From NCBI RefSeq assembly GCF_001580015.1, contig NZ_LSZQ01000015.1, positions 1 to 36,570 on the forward strand: DNA of 36,570 nt. The letters run 5' to 3'. A model generated the notes under the pieces. The model ran no database searches, was not told the DNA's origin, and was given only the letters and a program-made list of their open reading frames with translations. Position numbers and translations under genes: made by a program. Positions 8,149 through 16,341 of this stretch are shown here, in pieces (the first letter of the stretch is position 1; every line of letters begins with the position of its first letter). Source of the DNA: Cephaloticoccus primus. GTDB lineage: Bacteria; Verrucomicrobiota; Verrucomicrobiia; Opitutales; Opitutaceae.

Positions 8149-9960
8149 ATGATCCAGCCCGCCAACCCAGACCTCGTCACCGTCAACATCGACGGGCGAG
8201 AGATCGCTGTGCCCAAAGGCACCAACGTGATCGAGGCTTCCCGCAAGCTCAGCATCGACATCCCGCACTACTGCTACCACGAGAAGCTCTCCGTCGCGGG
8301 AAACTGCCGCATGTGCCTTATCGAGATGGGCATGCCCGCCGTCGATCCCGCGACCAAGGCGCCGATCATCGACGAGGCCACCGGCAAGCAGAAGATCAAC
8401 TGGATCCCGAAACCCGTGATCGGCTGCGGGACAAATGTGAGCCCGGGCATGCACATCCGCACCACCACGCCGATGGTCAAGGATGCCCGCGAAAGCGTGA
8501 TGGAGTTTCTCCTCGTCAACCACCCGCTCGACTGCCCGATCTGCGACCAGGCCGGTGAGTGCAAGCTCCAGGAGCAGGCCACCGGCTACGGGCGCGGCTA
8601 CTCGCGCTACATCGAGGAGAAAAACGTGAAGCCCAAGCGCAGCGTGCTCGGGCCGCACGTCACACTCGACGACGAGCGCTGCATCCTGTGTTCGCGCTGC
8701 ATCCGCTTCTCGCGCGAAATCGCCAAGGACGACGTGCTCGGCTTCACCGACCGCGGCAGCTACTCGACGCTCACCTGCTTCCCGGGTCGCGAGCTCGCCA
8801 ACAATTACTCGCTCAACACGGTCGATATTTGCCCGGTCGGCGCGCTCACCTCTACGGACTTCCGCTTCAAGATGCGCGTGTGGTTTCTCAAGCAGACCAA
8901 CAGCATCTGCACCGAGTCCTCGGTCGGCACCAACACTGTTGTGTGGTCGCGCGAAGGCGTCATCTACCGGATCACGCCGCGCCAGAACGACGGCGTTAAC
9001 GACACGTGGATGACCGACAGTGGTCGCATGCTCTACAAGCAAGTGCTCGCGCCTGAGCGGTTGAAAAGTGCTGCCGTGCGCGGCGCTGCTGCGAGTGCCG
9101 AAGACGCGCTGCGCGCCGCCGCCGAGCTGCTGCGCGCGAGCGAGGCCGGGAGCATCGCCATCGTCGGTTCGGGCCGCAGCTCGGTCGAAGAGCAGTTTCT
9201 CACGCGCAAGCTCGCCGAGGCACTCGGCGGCGCGCCCGTCTCGCTCGTCAGCCGGGTGGGCGAGGGCGATGGGCTGCTGCTCTCGGCAGATCGCAATCCC
9301 AACCTGCGCGGCGCACTCGTCACCGGTTTGATCCAGTCGCTGCCGCCAGTCACTGCGTCGCTCGCCGCGCTCGGCGCTGCGATTGATGCGGGCAAGGTGA
9401 AGACGGTGATCTCCATCGGCGAAGATCTCACTGCCGCCGAGGCTGGCCTCAGTGCGGAGCAGCTCGCGAAAGTCTCGCTGATCACCCTCGGCACGCATGC
9501 CAGCGCGACGAGTGCCGCAGCCGCAGTCGTGCTGCCCACGCTCACGGTTTTTGAAAAATCGGGCACCTTCGTTAACCAGCAGTTCCGCATCCAGAAATTT
9601 GCGAAAGCCGTCCCGGGCCCCGAAGGCGTGGGCGATGACCTCGCGACGCTCTCGGCGCTGATCGCTGCCGCAAAGGCTGGGGCATCCGCCAGCGAGGCCG
9701 ACACGCCCGCTGCCGCCGCATCAGCGGCCTCGTGCGATGTGCACGCGGTTTGGGCGACGCTCGCCGCCGAAGTGCCTGCGCTCGGGACGATGACCTACAA
9801 AACGATCCCCGACGACGGGCTGCTCCTCGACGGCACGCCCTACGCCGCGCTGCCCTTTGCCGAGGGCGAGGCGCTCCACTACAAACCTGCGTGCGCCGCC
9901 GAAACTGCCGCCGCTCCCGAAGGAGCCGAAAGCCGTGCTAAAGCCCCAGCCGCGGCCTGA
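8149..9960 (+). CDS. nuoG: NADH-quinone oxidoreductase subunit G (short form)
   Basis: 603 residues, 75-kDa/Nqo3 family. N-terminal iron-sulfur region is complete: [2Fe-2S] ligands C42, C53, C56 and C93; His-Cys [4Fe-4S] ligands H125, C129, C132 and C138 (HPLDCPICDQAGEC); a second [4Fe-4S] with C178, C181, C184 and C228. The molybdopterin-oxidoreductase-like region begins near residue 250, where the optional extra cluster motif is reduced to one cysteine (C254, in ICTESSVGTN). The protein is shorter than enterobacterial NuoG (about 900). The frame stays open upstream into nuoF, but the ATG at 8149 (MIQPANPDLV) gives the family N-terminus. A poorly conserved Ala-rich tail ends the protein. Confidence 0.93.
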   Translation: MIQPANPDLVTVNIDGREIAVPKGTNVIEASRKLSIDIPHYCYHEKLSVAGNCRMCLIEMGMPAVDPATKAPIIDEATGKQKINWIPKPVIGCGTNVSPGMHIRTTTPMVKDARESVMEFLLVNHPLDCPICDQAGECKLQEQATGYGRGYSRYIEEKNVKPKRSVLGPHVTLDDERCILCSRCIRFSREIAKDDVLGFTDRGSYSTLTCFPGRELANNYSLNTVDICPVGALTSTDFRFKMRVWFLKQTNSICTESSVGTNTVVWSREGVIYRITPRQNDGVNDTWMTDSGRMLYKQVLAPERLKSAAVRGAAASAEDALRAAAELLRASEAGSIAIVGSGRSSVEEQFLTRKLAEALGGAPVSLVSRVGEGDGLLLSADRNPNLRGALVTGLIQSLPPVTASLAALGAAIDAGKVKTVISIGEDLTAAEAGLSAEQLAKVSLITLGTHASATSAAAAVVLPTLTVFEKSGTFVNQQFRIQKFAKAVPGPEGVGDDLATLSALIAAAKAGASASEADTPAAAASAASCDVHAVWATLAAEVPALGTMTYKTIPDDGLLLDGTPYAALPFAEGEALHYKPACAAETAAAPEGAESRAKAPAAA

Positions 9961-10006
9961 CGTATCGCCAACGAGCGACACTTAAAAAAAGGTCGAAGCC
10001 CTCACC

Positions 10007-11158
10007 ATGATCGAATTCTGGACCAGTCTTTCTCCTCTGCTTCAAGGCGTGATCAAGGGCCTTGCGGTGATTGCCGTCATCTTCCCGCTCGCGGGTGCTG
10101 GCTCGATGGCCGAGCGCAAGGTCAGCGCGTGGATCCAGGGCCGCCCCGGGCCCAACCGTGCGGCGATTCCCTGGCTGGTGAAAATCCCCGTTATCGGGCG
10201 CGTACTCCAGAGGCTGGGGCTCTTCCAGCTGCTGGCCGACGGGCTGAAGTTTTTCTTCAAGGAAGACCCCGTCCCCGGGCATGTGAACAAGTTTTACTTC
10301 TTCCTCGCGCCTGCGGTCGCGCTGATCCCCGCGCTGACGACTGTCGTCGCGGTGCCTTTTGGCGCGTGGCTTGATGGCGACGCGGTGGTGCCGATCGGCC
10401 TCGCCAATGTGGACCTGGGGCTGCTCGCGGTTTTCGCGGTTTCCTCGCTCGGCGTCTACGCGCTGATCCTCGCGGGCTGGGCCTCCAACTCCAAGTACCC
10501 GTTTCTCGGCGGCGTGCGCGCCTCCGCGCAGTTTATCTCCTACGAGCTGTCGATGACGCTCTCGGTGCTGCCGGTTTTTCTGTGGGTGAATGAGCCCGGG
10601 CTGCGCGGCTCGCTGAGCCTCGCGCGTGTGGTCGAGTTTCAATCGCAGCCGGGCTTCTGGGGCGGCACCTGGTTTCTCTTCACGATGCCGGTGTGTGCGC
10701 TGGTCTTCCTCGTGGCGCTCTTTGCCGAGACGAACCGCCAGCCCTTCGACATGCCGGAGTCGGAGGCCGATCTCGTCGGCGGTTTCCACACCGAGTATGG
10801 CGCCTTCAAGTGGGCGATCTTCTTCGTCGCCGAGTACGCGCACATGATCGTCGGCTCGGGCATCTTTACGCTGCTGTTTCTCGGCGGCTGGAATCCGCTG
10901 CCGTGGGTTTCGCTGGCCGATTTTGCCGCGCTGATCGGGATCGCGGGGAGCCCCCTCCTGGTGGGGGTAGTCTCAATCGCGATCTTCCTGCTCAAGGTGC
11001 TGTTCCTGATCTTCTTCTTCATGTGGGTGCGCTGGACGGTGCCGCGCTTCCGCTACGATCAGGTGATGGTGCTCGGCTGGCAAAAGCTGCTGCCGCTCTC
11101 GATCGCCAACCTCTTCATTTACCTGATCGCCATCGCGCTGTTGCAGCCGCGACTCTAA
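10007..11158 (+). CDS. nuoH: NADH-quinone oxidoreductase subunit H
   Basis: 383 residues, ND1/Nqo8 family, the membrane subunit that joins the peripheral and membrane arms and helps form the quinone entry chamber. Family motifs: MAERKVSAWIQGRPGPNR near the start, ADGLKFFFKED, and the acidic loop AETNRQPFDMPESEADLVGG followed by EYGAFKWAIFF. Multiple hydrophobic helices span the length (about eight or nine expected). A purine-rich AAAAAAAGG lies about 17 bases before the ATG, too far for a classical Shine-Dalgarno. Spacer from nuoG is 46 bp. Confidence 0.96.
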   Translation: MIEFWTSLSPLLQGVIKGLAVIAVIFPLAGAGSMAERKVSAWIQGRPGPNRAAIPWLVKIPVIGRVLQRLGLFQLLADGLKFFFKEDPVPGHVNKFYFFLAPAVALIPALTTVVAVPFGAWLDGDAVVPIGLANVDLGLLAVFAVSSLGVYALILAGWASNSKYPFLGGVRASAQFISYELSMTLSVLPVFLWVNEPGLRGSLSLARVVEFQSQPGFWGGTWFLFTMPVCALVFLVALFAETNRQPFDMPESEADLVGGFHTEYGAFKWAIFFVAEYAHMIVGSGIFTLLFLGGWNPLPWVSLADFAALIGIAGSPLLVGVVSIAIFLLKVLFLIFFFMWVRWTVPRFRYDQVMVLGWQKLLPLSIANLFIYLIAIALLQPRL

Positions 11159-11226
11159 ACTCCAGCCCGCCACCGCCGCACGGTACGCCGCTCCCTCTCC
11201 ACCTTTAGCCCTTTCCTTTTCCCGCC

Positions 11227-11766
11227 ATGGCCACTCTCCCCGTCGAACGCAGACCGCTCACGCTCGCCGAGCGCAGCTACCTGCCGCAGATCGCGCGCGG
11301 GCTGAAGACCACGCTCAAGCACATCTTCTCGCCCAACGTCACGATGGAGTACCCGGAGGTGCAGCCGGAGATCCCGGCCGGCTACCGCGGTGTGCCGACG
11401 CTGGTGACCGATCCGCATGGCCGCGAGAAGTGCGTGTCCTGCCAGCTCTGCGAGTTCGTCTGCCCGCCAAAGGCGATCCGGATCACGCCCGGGGCCGTAC
11501 CCGAGGGCAGCGGCCGCGAGCACATCGAGAAGGCGCCCGAAGAGTTCAAGATCGACATGCTGCGCTGCATTTACTGCGGGCTGTGCCAGGAGGTCTGCCC
11601 GGAGGAGGCGATCTTTCTGCAGAACCAGTTTTCGCTAAACGGGCTGACGCGCGAAGAAATGGTGCACGACAAAAAGCGGCTCTACGAACTGGGCGGCAGC
11701 CTCCCCGACAGGCACTTTAAATGGGACAAGAAAAAGGCCGCTGCCGAGCACGGCAACGCCCACTAA
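11227..11766 (+). CDS. nuoI: NADH-quinone oxidoreductase subunit I
   Basis: 179 residues, TYKY/Nqo9 family; an 8Fe ferredoxin-like subunit carrying clusters N6a and N6b. The two cysteine sets are intact: C69, C72, C75 and C79 (CVSCQLCEFVCP), and C114, C117, C120 and C124 (CIYCGLCQEVCP). The N-terminus lacks a membrane helix, as usual. Its start ATG (11227) follows a CTTTTCCCGCC pyrimidine tract. Spacers are 68 bp upstream and 43 bp downstream. Confidence 0.96.
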   Translation: MATLPVERRPLTLAERSYLPQIARGLKTTLKHIFSPNVTMEYPEVQPEIPAGYRGVPTLVTDPHGREKCVSCQLCEFVCPPKAIRITPGAVPEGSGREHIEKAPEEFKIDMLRCIYCGLCQEVCPEEAIFLQNQFSLNGLTREEMVHDKKRLYELGGSLPDRHFKWDKKKAAAEHGNAH

Positions 11767-11809
11767 ACGCCGCAGGTTGCTCCCGCCTCATCGCCACTCT
11801 CCTTAACCC

Positions 11810-12397
11810 ATGCTCGACACGCTGTTCATCACCTTTGCGACCTTCGCCCTGCTCTTTGCCCTGGGCGCAGTGCTGAGCCCCAATGCGATCAACGCCGCGC
11901 TCTGTTTCCTGCTCTGCCTGGTGAGCGTGGCCGGGCTCTTCGTCCTGCTCGAAGCCTACCTGCTGGCCGTCCTGCTCGTGCTCGTTTACGCGGGCGCAGT
12001 CGTCGCGCTGTTCCTGTTCATCATCATGCTGCTGGATCTCAAGGAGGTCAGCGCGTGGAAGCTGCGCGGTGTGTCGGCGCTGGCGAGTGTGGCGGGTGCG
12101 GGGCTGCTGGTCGCGGGCGTGCTCGCGGTGGCCACGCGCGGGCAGCTCGACTCGCTGCCGCTCGCTGCGATGCCGGCACTCGGCGCCGACCTGAAGGCCT
12201 ACGCGCATGCGTTGTTTACGACCTACCTGCTGCCCGTGCAGCTCATGGGCTTCCTGCTCCTGATCGCCATGCTTGGCGTGATCGTCTTGAGCAAAAAATT
12301 CACTGCCGATGCCGCCGGAGTCGCGGCGGGCGACGGATCGGCTGCACAAGCAAACCTCGGCGCTGCCGCGTCCACACTGGAGGAGGCCCGGAAATGA
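11810..12397 (+). CDS. nuoJ: NADH-quinone oxidoreductase subunit J
   Basis: 195 residues, ND6/Nqo10 family membrane subunit. Five hydrophobic segments are visible, with the family motif [19 protein letters not shown] (the helix with a pi-bulge in known structures) near residues 60-78. The last 30 residues are Ala/Gly-rich. The stop codon overlaps the nuoK start (ATGA at 12394-12397), so nuoJ and nuoK are probably translationally coupled, as in many nuo operons. Confidence 0.94.
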   Translation: MLDTLFITFATFALLFALGAVLSPNAINAALCFLLCLVSVAGLFVLLEAYLLAVLLVLVYAGAVVALFLFIIMLLDLKEVSAWKLRGVSALASVAGAGLLVAGVLAVATRGQLDSLPLAAMPALGADLKAYAHALFTTYLLPVQLMGFLLLIAMLGVIVLSKKFTADAAGVAAGDGSAAQANLGAAASTLEEARK

Positions 12398-12702
12398 TCA
12401 CTATCTCACTCAATACACTCGTGCTGCTGAGCACGGCGCTTTTCGCGATCGGTTTCCTCGGCGTGCTGCTGCGCAAGAACACGCTGATCATCTACATGAG
12501 CCTGGAGATCATGCTTGTGGCGGCGATTCTCGCGCTGGTGGTCTTCTCGCGCTTCAACGGGACGATGGATGGAAATGTCTTCGTGTTCTTCATCCTCACG
12601 GTCGCGGCGGCCGAGGTCGCCGTAGGCCTCGCCATCATCGTGGCGCTGTTTCGCAAGCGCGTAACCATCGAGGTCGATGAGCTCAACGCACTGAAGCACT
12701 GA
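12394..12702 (+). CDS. nuoK: NADH-quinone oxidoreductase subunit K
   Basis: 102 residues, ND4L/Nqo11 family, three transmembrane helices. The conserved membrane glutamates are present in helix 2 (SLEIMLVA) and helix 3 ([13 protein letters not shown]). It overlaps nuoJ by 4 bases. Unlike most genes here it has a strong Shine-Dalgarno, GGAGGAGG at 12379-12386, seven bases before its ATG and inside the nuoJ coding end. The next spacer (114 bp) is C-rich. Confidence 0.95.
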   Translation: MITISLNTLVLLSTALFAIGFLGVLLRKNTLIIYMSLEIMLVAAILALVVFSRFNGTMDGNVFVFFILTVAAAEVAVGLAIIVALFRKRVTIEVDELNALKH

Positions 12703-12816
12703 TCGTAACTGCGCACCCGCACCCGCCACTCGTTACACTGCCCGCACCTGCCTCCGCACTCACCGCCGCCTTTGCCACCACTTGCCGCCCTCTTCTCACC
12801 GCTCGCTTCTCAACCC

Positions 12817-14694
12817 ATGACGCCGGTCCAACAAGCCCTACTCGTCCTCCTGATCCCGCTGATCTCTGCGGTGGTGATTGCGCTTTTCCTCCGCCGTCGC
12901 GGCGGGCTGGCGACTGGCGTTTCCGTGGCTGCGGCCGCGGCGCTGGCCGTGCTCTCGCTCGGGCTGATTTTTGGCGGCACGCGCTTCGAGTCGTCGGTCG
13001 AGTGGCTGCGGCTGGGCGACTTCTCGCTCTCGCTCGGTTTTCTCTTCGATGACCTGGCCGCGCTGATGCTCTTCGTGGTGAGCTTTGTCGGCTTCTTCAT
13101 TCACCTGTTCAGCGTGGGCTACATGCACGACGACCGCGCCCGCGCGCGCTACTTTGGCGGGCTGTCGATCTTCATGTTTTCGATGCTGGGGATCGTCCTC
13201 GCGGACAATCTGTTCATGGTCTTCATCTTTTGGGAGCTCGTGGGCTTCAGCTCCTATTTGTTGATCAACCACTATCACGAGAAGCAGAGCGCGGCGGATG
13301 CGTCGAAGAAGGCGTTTATCGCCAACCGCGTGGGCGACTTTGGTTTCCTGCTCGGGATCATCCTTTGCTACGCGACTTATGGGACGGTGAATCTCGGCGA
13401 ACTGCGCGCGCTCGACGAGAGCAGCGCGGTAGTCGCCGCCAGCGCGATCCCGCTGCTGCTTTTCTGCGGCGCGCTCGGCAAGTCGGCGCAGATGCCGCTG
13501 CACGTCTGGCTGCCCGATGCGATGGAGGGGCCGACGCCTGTCTCCGCGTTGATCCACGCAGCGACGATGGTTGCCGCGGGCATCTACATGCTCTGCCGCG
13601 TGGAGTTCCTGATGGTGCCCGAGGCGCTCAACGTCATCATGTGGGTGGGGACGATTACGGCGCTCTACGCCGCGCTCTGTGCGGTGGCGCATCGCGACAT
13701 CAAGAAAGTCCTCGCCTACTCCACGCTCTCGCAAATCGGCTACATGGTCGCGGCCTTCGGCCTCGGCTCGATGATCGTAAATGATGGCGGGCCGGAGACG
13801 ATTATCGAAGCGGGCGTCGGTGCCGCGATGTTTCACCTGACCACGCATGCCTTCTTCAAGGCACTGCTCTTCCTCGGTGCGGGCTCGGTGATCCACGGCT
13901 GCCACCACGAACAGGACATGCCCAAAATGGGCGGCCTCGCGCGGAAGATGCCGATCACCTTTGCGACCTTCACGCTCGGTGTGTTTGCGATCATCGGCGT
14001 GCCCGGGCTGGCGGGCTTCTTCTCCAAAGATGCGATTCTGCTGTTGGCCTATCAGAACAATGGAGCGGTCTTTGCGATCCTCGCCATCAGTGCGGTGCTG
14101 ACCGCTTTTTACATGATCCGCATGTGGCGGATCGTCTTCTTCGGCGAAGCGCGCAGCGAGGCCGCGGCGCAGGCGCACGAGAGCGGGCTGTCGATGACCG
14201 TGCCGCTGCTCGTCCTCGCCGTCCTCGCCGTGATCGGCGGCTACACGGCAGTTTATGGAAATCTGGCCGGGCCGCTTGCCAACCTGATCCCGCACAGCGA
14301 GGCCGCGCACGGGGTGATCCTCGTGACCAGTCTTGCCGTGATGCTGCTCGGCGGCGGGCTCGCCTGGGTGTTGTACCGCAGGCCCGATGCGAAGGACGAT
14401 GCAATCGCGCAAAAATCGCCCGCGCTCTTCCGCCAGCTCGTCGCGCTGCAACGGCCCTTCGACGCGGCCTACGGCTACTACGTCGCCAAGGTGCAGCAAC
14501 GCTTCGCGATGATGCTCAACTTTTTTGAGAAAATCTTTCTCTCAGGCGTCATCGTGCGCGGGGCAGCCAGCCTCGTGGGGCTCGTGGGGCTGGGGGCGCG
14601 CGCGCTGCACACGGGCAGCCTGCACACGTACGTTTACTGGTTCTTGCTCGGGGTGGCGCTGCTGTGGGCCATCGCCTCGGGCGTGTTGTTTTAG
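12817..14694 (+). CDS. nuoL: NADH-quinone oxidoreductase subunit L
   Basis: 625 residues, ND5/Nqo12 family antiporter-like subunit, the distal proton pump with the long lateral helix at its C-terminus. Key residues appear conserved: the Glu in FIFWELVGFSSYLLI, the Lys in GALGKSAQMPLHVWLPDAMEGPTPVSALIHAATMV, and the later Lys in FKALLFLGAGSVIHG. I chose the ATG at 12817 (MTPVQQALLV) over an upstream in-frame TTG at 12772. A pyrimidine-rich leader precedes it. nuoM starts 12 bp after the stop. Confidence 0.95.
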   Translation: MTPVQQALLVLLIPLISAVVIALFLRRRGGLATGVSVAAAAALAVLSLGLIFGGTRFESSVEWLRLGDFSLSLGFLFDDLAALMLFVVSFVGFFIHLFSVGYMHDDRARARYFGGLSIFMFSMLGIVLADNLFMVFIFWELVGFSSYLLINHYHEKQSAADASKKAFIANRVGDFGFLLGIILCYATYGTVNLGELRALDESSAVVAASAIPLLLFCGALGKSAQMPLHVWLPDAMEGPTPVSALIHAATMVAAGIYMLCRVEFLMVPEALNVIMWVGTITALYAALCAVAHRDIKKVLAYSTLSQIGYMVAAFGLGSMIVNDGGPETIIEAGVGAAMFHLTTHAFFKALLFLGAGSVIHGCHHEQDMPKMGGLARKMPITFATFTLGVFAIIGVPGLAGFFSKDAILLLAYQNNGAVFAILAISAVLTAFYMIRMWRIVFFGEARSEAAAQAHESGLSMTVPLLVLAVLAVIGGYTAVYGNLAGPLANLIPHSEAAHGVILVTSLAVMLLGGGLAWVLYRRPDAKDDAIAQKSPALFRQLVALQRPFDAAYGYYVAKVQQRFAMMLNFFEKIFLSGVIVRGAASLVGLVGLGARALHTGSLHTYVYWFLLGVALLWAIASGVLF

Positions 14695-14706
14695 TGACTC
14701 AATGTT

Positions 14707-16314
14707 ATGAGTGAACTGCCTTTCGATCCCCTCCTGGTGGCCATCCTGAGCCCGCTGTGTGCGGCGGTGCTGATCCTGCTCGCTCCGCAGCGCTTCTCGG
14801 CGCCGCTCGCTTGGCTGGGCTTTGGGCTGCCCGCGCTGCTGGCCCTGCACACGTGGTACCACTTCCCGTCCGGGCTGGGCGGCGACTACGCGTTCGCGAG
14901 CGAGTACGGCACGGGCCTTTCGCGCTTCGGGATCGCGCTGCATCTCGGGCTGAACGGCATCTCCATGCCGCTGTTTGCGCTGGCGGGAATCGTCGGCCTG
15001 GCGGCCGGGCTTTACGCGCTCCAGTCGGGCGCGGAGCGGCTCAGGCTCTACCTCGCGCTGCTGCTCGTGATGCAGGGCGGATTGATGGGCGTCTTCGCGA
15101 GCGTGGATGTGTTTTTCTTCTACTTCTTCCACGAGCTCGCGCTGATCCCGACCTTTATCATGGTCGGCATCTGGGGCGGGCGGGATCGGCACTACGCGGC
15201 GATGAAGCTGACGATCTACCTGACGCTTGGAGCCATGCTCACGCTGGTCGGGCTGATCGCGGTGTATGTGCAGAGCGGGGCGCAGAGCTTCGATTTGATC
15301 GCGCTGCGCGCTGCGCTCACCGCGCAGCCGCTGGCGGAGACGGTGCAGCATTACGCGTTCGGGCTGTTGTTGTTCGGCTTCGGCATCCTCGTCTCGCTGT
15401 GGCCGCTGCACACTTGGGCGCCGCTCGGCTACGGTGCGGCGCCGAGCTCGGCGGCGATGCTGCACGCGGGCGTGCTCAAAAAGTTCGGGCTCTACGGGCT
15501 GGTGCAAATCGCGCTGCCGCTGATGCCGTTCGGCGCGGCAAAGTGGGTGGGGCTGCTCGCGCTGCTCGCGGCGCTGGGGAATGTGCTCGTCATTGGCTTC
15601 GTCACGATGGCGCAGCGCGACCTTAAGCAAATGGTCGGTTACAGCTCGGTCATGCACATGGGCTACGCGTTTCTGGGGCTCGCGTGCCTGAGCACCGTAG
15701 GGGCGGGTGGCGTGGTGCTGCTGATGGTCGCGCACGGGCTCTCGGTCGCGCTGATGTTCCTGCTGGCGACGAGCGTGCACCAGCGCACGCAGACCTTTGA
15801 CATGGAGCAGATGGGCGGGCTGGCGCAGCGCGCGCCTGTTCTGGCGGCGTTTTTTGTGGCGGCGACGATGGCGGGGATCGGCCTGCCGGGCTTCGCCAAT
15901 TTCTGGGGCGAGCTGTCGATCTTTGTCGCGCTGTGGAGCTTCTCTCCGGTGTTCACCGTAGTCGCAGTCGCGGGGATCATCCTCTCGGCGATTTACGGGC
16001 TGCGCGCTGCGGCTCGGGTTTTCTTCGGGAGCCCCACTGCGGAGTTTGCGCGTGTCGCCGAGGCGCAAGCGCCCGCGGATTTGCGCTGGGCCGAGCGCGT
16101 GCCCGCGCTGCTGCTCCTGGCGGCGCTGCTGTTCATCGGCTTTTGGCCGAAGTCGATTTCCGAGCCCGTCAACCAGGCCTTGTCCGGCAGCTGGGCTGCT
16201 GCGGTGGACGCGGGAGCTCCGGCTGCGGCGATTCCCTTTTCTGCGCCAGCTCCAGTGGCGGTTGATGCGGCTGCCCCGGGAGCACGCGCGGCTGCGTTTA
16301 CCGCAGTGGACTGA
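14707..16314 (+). CDS. nuoM: NADH-quinone oxidoreductase subunit M (variant lacking the TM7 lysine)
   Basis: 535 residues, ND4/Nqo13 family antiporter-like proton-translocating subunit. The helix-5 glutamate is present (FFHELALIPTFIMVGIWGG), and so is the helix-8 lysine (HAGVLKKFGLYGL). In the helix-7 segment, where typical NuoM has a Lys shortly before PLHxWLPDAH, this protein reads GILVSLWPLHTWAPLGYGAAP: the Lys is Leu and the DAH is GYG. Otherwise the family pattern is well kept (QMVGYSSVMHMGYAFLG). The C-terminal 50 residues are Ala/Pro-rich. There is no Shine-Dalgarno. It lies between nuoL (12 bp) and nuoN (27 bp). Confidence 0.93.
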   Translation: MSELPFDPLLVAILSPLCAAVLILLAPQRFSAPLAWLGFGLPALLALHTWYHFPSGLGGDYAFASEYGTGLSRFGIALHLGLNGISMPLFALAGIVGLAAGLYALQSGAERLRLYLALLLVMQGGLMGVFASVDVFFFYFFHELALIPTFIMVGIWGGRDRHYAAMKLTIYLTLGAMLTLVGLIAVYVQSGAQSFDLIALRAALTAQPLAETVQHYAFGLLLFGFGILVSLWPLHTWAPLGYGAAPSSAAMLHAGVLKKFGLYGLVQIALPLMPFGAAKWVGLLALLAALGNVLVIGFVTMAQRDLKQMVGYSSVMHMGYAFLGLACLSTVGAGGVVLLMVAHGLSVALMFLLATSVHQRTQTFDMEQMGGLAQRAPVLAAFFVAATMAGIGLPGFANFWGELSIFVALWSFSPVFTVVAVAGIILSAIYGLRAAARVFFGSPTAEFARVAEAQAPADLRWAERVPALLLLAALLFIGFWPKSISEPVNQALSGSWAAAVDAGAPAAAIPFSAPAPVAVDAAAPGARAAAFTAVD

Positions 16315-16341
16315 TTTTCCCCTCCTTCATTTTTCCCATCC

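Noticed and set aside
12838-16068. Long minus-strand frames opposite nuoL and nuoM (553 and 508 codons)
   Set aside because: Highly charged, Arg/Glu/Gln/His-rich translations are typical mirrors of membrane-protein genes; no start signals or family match.
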